In this document: positions 60,959 to 64,000 of the stretch, piece after piece
Numbering within the stretch: the first letter of the stretch is position 1
Layout: each line of letters begins with the position of its first letter
Source: Pseudacidovorax sp. RU35E
Lineage (GTDB): Bacteria; Pseudomonadota; Gammaproteobacteria; Burkholderiales; Burkholderiaceae_C
Direction of reading: 5' to 3'
Assembly (NCBI RefSeq): GCF_900156165.1
Contig: NZ_FTMY01000003.1
Span: 416,211-480,210, forward strand
Length of the DNA stretch: 64,000 nt
Translations under genes and position numbers: made by a program
The notes under the pieces: model-generated
What the model was told of the DNA's origin: nothing
Seen by the model: the letters and a program-made list of their open reading frames with translations, nothing else
The model's database searches: none

Positions 60959-61429
60959 ATGCCACGTCGTCGCGAAGTCCCCAAACGTGAAATCCTGCCG
61001 GATCCCAAGTTCGGCAATGTCGAGCTGTCGAAGTTCATGAACGTGATCATGGAAGGCGGCAAGAAGGCGGTGGCCGAGCGCATCATCTACGGTGCGCTCG
61101 ACACCATCGAGAAGAAGAGCGGCAAGGATCCGCTCGAGATCTTCACCACGGCCATCAACAACGTGAAGCCGATGGTCGAAGTGAAGTCCCGCCGCGTCGG
61201 TGGCGCGAACTACCAGGTGCCCGTGGAAGTGCGCCCGGTCCGTCGCCTGGCCCTGTCGATGCGCTGGCTGAAGGAAGCCGCCCGCAAGCGCGGTGAAAAG
61301 TCGATGGCCATGCGCCTGGCCAACGAGCTGCTCGAGGCCACCGAAGGCCGTGGCGGTGCGATGAAGAAGCGCGACGAAGTGCACCGCATGGCAGAGGCCA
61401 ACAAGGCCTTCAGCCACTTCCGCTTCTGA
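60959..61429 (+). CDS. rpsG: 30S ribosomal protein S7
   Basis: A 156-residue protein that nucleates the 30S head. It starts [19 protein letters not shown] and has the family [12 protein letters not shown] and [18 protein letters not shown] stretches. An AAAGAGG site precedes the ATG. The 167-bp gap after rpsL contains paired segments, the position of the S7 translational operator in E. coli; whether it works here is unknown. Confidence 0.98.
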   Translation: MPRRREVPKREILPDPKFGNVELSKFMNVIMEGGKKAVAERIIYGALDTIEKKSGKDPLEIFTTAINNVKPMVEVKSRRVGGANYQVPVEVRPVRRLALSMRWLKEAARKRGEKSMAMRLANELLEATEGRGGAMKKRDEVHRMAEANKAFSHFRF

Positions 61430-61456
61430 TTTTCGTCCCCATATCTCAGAGGCTCG

Positions 61457-61489
61457 GAGCCCGACCCGCCGAAACCGGCGGGCGGGCTC
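61457..61489 (+). other. Long hairpin between rpsG and fusA
   Basis: GAGCCCG-A-CCCGCCG and CGGCGGG-CGGGCTC form a 14-bp stem with one bulged A and an AAAC loop, 23 bp before the fusA start. There is no T-run, so it is more likely a processing or stability element in the operon mRNA than a terminator. Confidence 0.65.
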
Positions 61490-61512
61490 TATGCCGTTAA
61501 AGGAGTTTTCTC

Positions 61513-63615
<2,103 letters not shown>

Positions 63616-63879
63616 GTTCGCCCCCAGCGTCTGCGGACTTCGTCCGCGCCGGCAACCCCCTTCCGGGGGCGCACTCTGCGGCCTGGCGAAGCCAGTTCCG
63701 CGAGTGCTGCCGGGATGGCCTGCTGCGCGGCCCTTCGATCAATCGAGGCCGTGGGGGCTGGCCAGGGCACCTCATCTGTCTGCGACCGCATGCCCCTCGT
63801 TGCCCGTGGCGAGGGAATCAGCAATGCGGTGCAGACGTAAAACCACCACACGGGCATTGCTCTTTTTGGAGTTGAGAAA
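63616..63879 (+). other. fusA-tuf spacer with three small hairpins
   Basis: 264 bp without a gene. Three short perfect hairpins follow the fusA stop: GCGGAC/GTCCGC (63633-63647), CCCCC/GGGGG with a TTCC loop (63656-63669), and CTGGC/GCCAG (63683-63695). None has a T-run. The remainder up to the tuf Shine-Dalgarno (TTGGAG) shows no clear promoter. Confidence 0.6.
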
Positions 63880-64000
63880 TGGCAAAAGGTAAGTTCGAAC
63901 GTACGAAGCCGCACGTGAACGTGGGCACCATCGGTCACGTGGACCATGGCAAGACGACCCTGACGGCGGCCATCGCCACGGTGCTGTCGGCCAAGTTTGG
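63880..64000 (+). CDS. tuf: Elongation factor Tu, N-terminal part (cut by window end)
   Basis: The first 40 residues of EF-Tu: [20 protein letters not shown] followed by the P-loop [14 protein letters not shown]. It delivers aminoacyl-tRNA to the ribosome. TTGGAG precedes the ATG at 63880. The gene runs off the window; whether a second tuf copy exists elsewhere, usual in this group, cannot be seen. Confidence 0.97.

Overview
The window is about 68% G+C chromosomal DNA from a betaproteobacterium of the order Burkholderiales, most likely family Comamonadaceae. The basis is the gene content and order: mreBCD-mrdA divergent from gatCAB, amgK divergent from lptD-surA-rsmA, a proteobacterial type IV gshA, a three-gene pnt operon, and the rpsL-rpsG-fusA-tuf string. 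I see no rRNA, tRNA, CRISPR array, insertion sequence or prophage. No gene is clearly broken; only the genes at the two ends are cut by the window.

Layout. 1-5 kb: xthA (cut), pyrE, a DUF4124 protein, and gatCAB for tRNA-Gln/Asn amidation. 5-10 kb: the cell-elongation genes mreB, mreC, mreD, mrdA. 10-13 kb: a TSUP-type permease, an unassigned multi-hairpin RNA candidate with a terminator, and the potassium transporter kup. 13-24 kb: gshA, proA, a stand-alone molybdenum hydroxylase large subunit, fadD, the proton-translocating transhydrogenase, an orphan response regulator and a Nudix hydrolase. 25-31 kb: the envelope block amgK / lptD-surA-rsmA. 31-35 kb: a secreted barnase-like RNase with its barstar, and maeB. 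34.7-41 kb: five same-strand genes (SPFH, DUF4178, DUF350, membrane aminopropyltransferase, Tat-lipoprotein FAD oxidoreductase) that look like an uncharacterised polyamine/membrane system, with a tandem hairpin repeat between the third and fourth genes. 41-46 kb: a GMC oxidoreductase, a RelE/ParE toxin-antitoxin pair, mmsA and a divergent LysR regulator. 46-50 kb: an MCE (Mla-like) lipid transport operon. 50-54 kb: marC, an SDR, a dienelactone hydrolase, a LysR regulator, a small repeat-containing exported protein and a CorA transporter. 55-58 kb: hemB and hemJ flanking a strong small-RNA candidate, a VanZ-like protein, a thioredoxin-like ferredoxin, and an alpha/beta hydrolase. 59-64 kb: a D,D-carboxypeptidase and the start of the str operon.

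Genes that work together: MreBCD with PBP2 and the DacA/C carboxypeptidase build and trim lateral-wall peptidoglycan; AmgK salvages wall sugars; LptD, SurA and the MCE system maintain the outer membrane. PntAA-AB-B and MaeB supply NADPH, which supports GshA-derived glutathione. HemB and HemJ act early and late in haem synthesis. The parts most worth follow-up are the small RNA at 56070-56173, the structured RNA at 10947-11068, and the polyamine/SPFH cluster.
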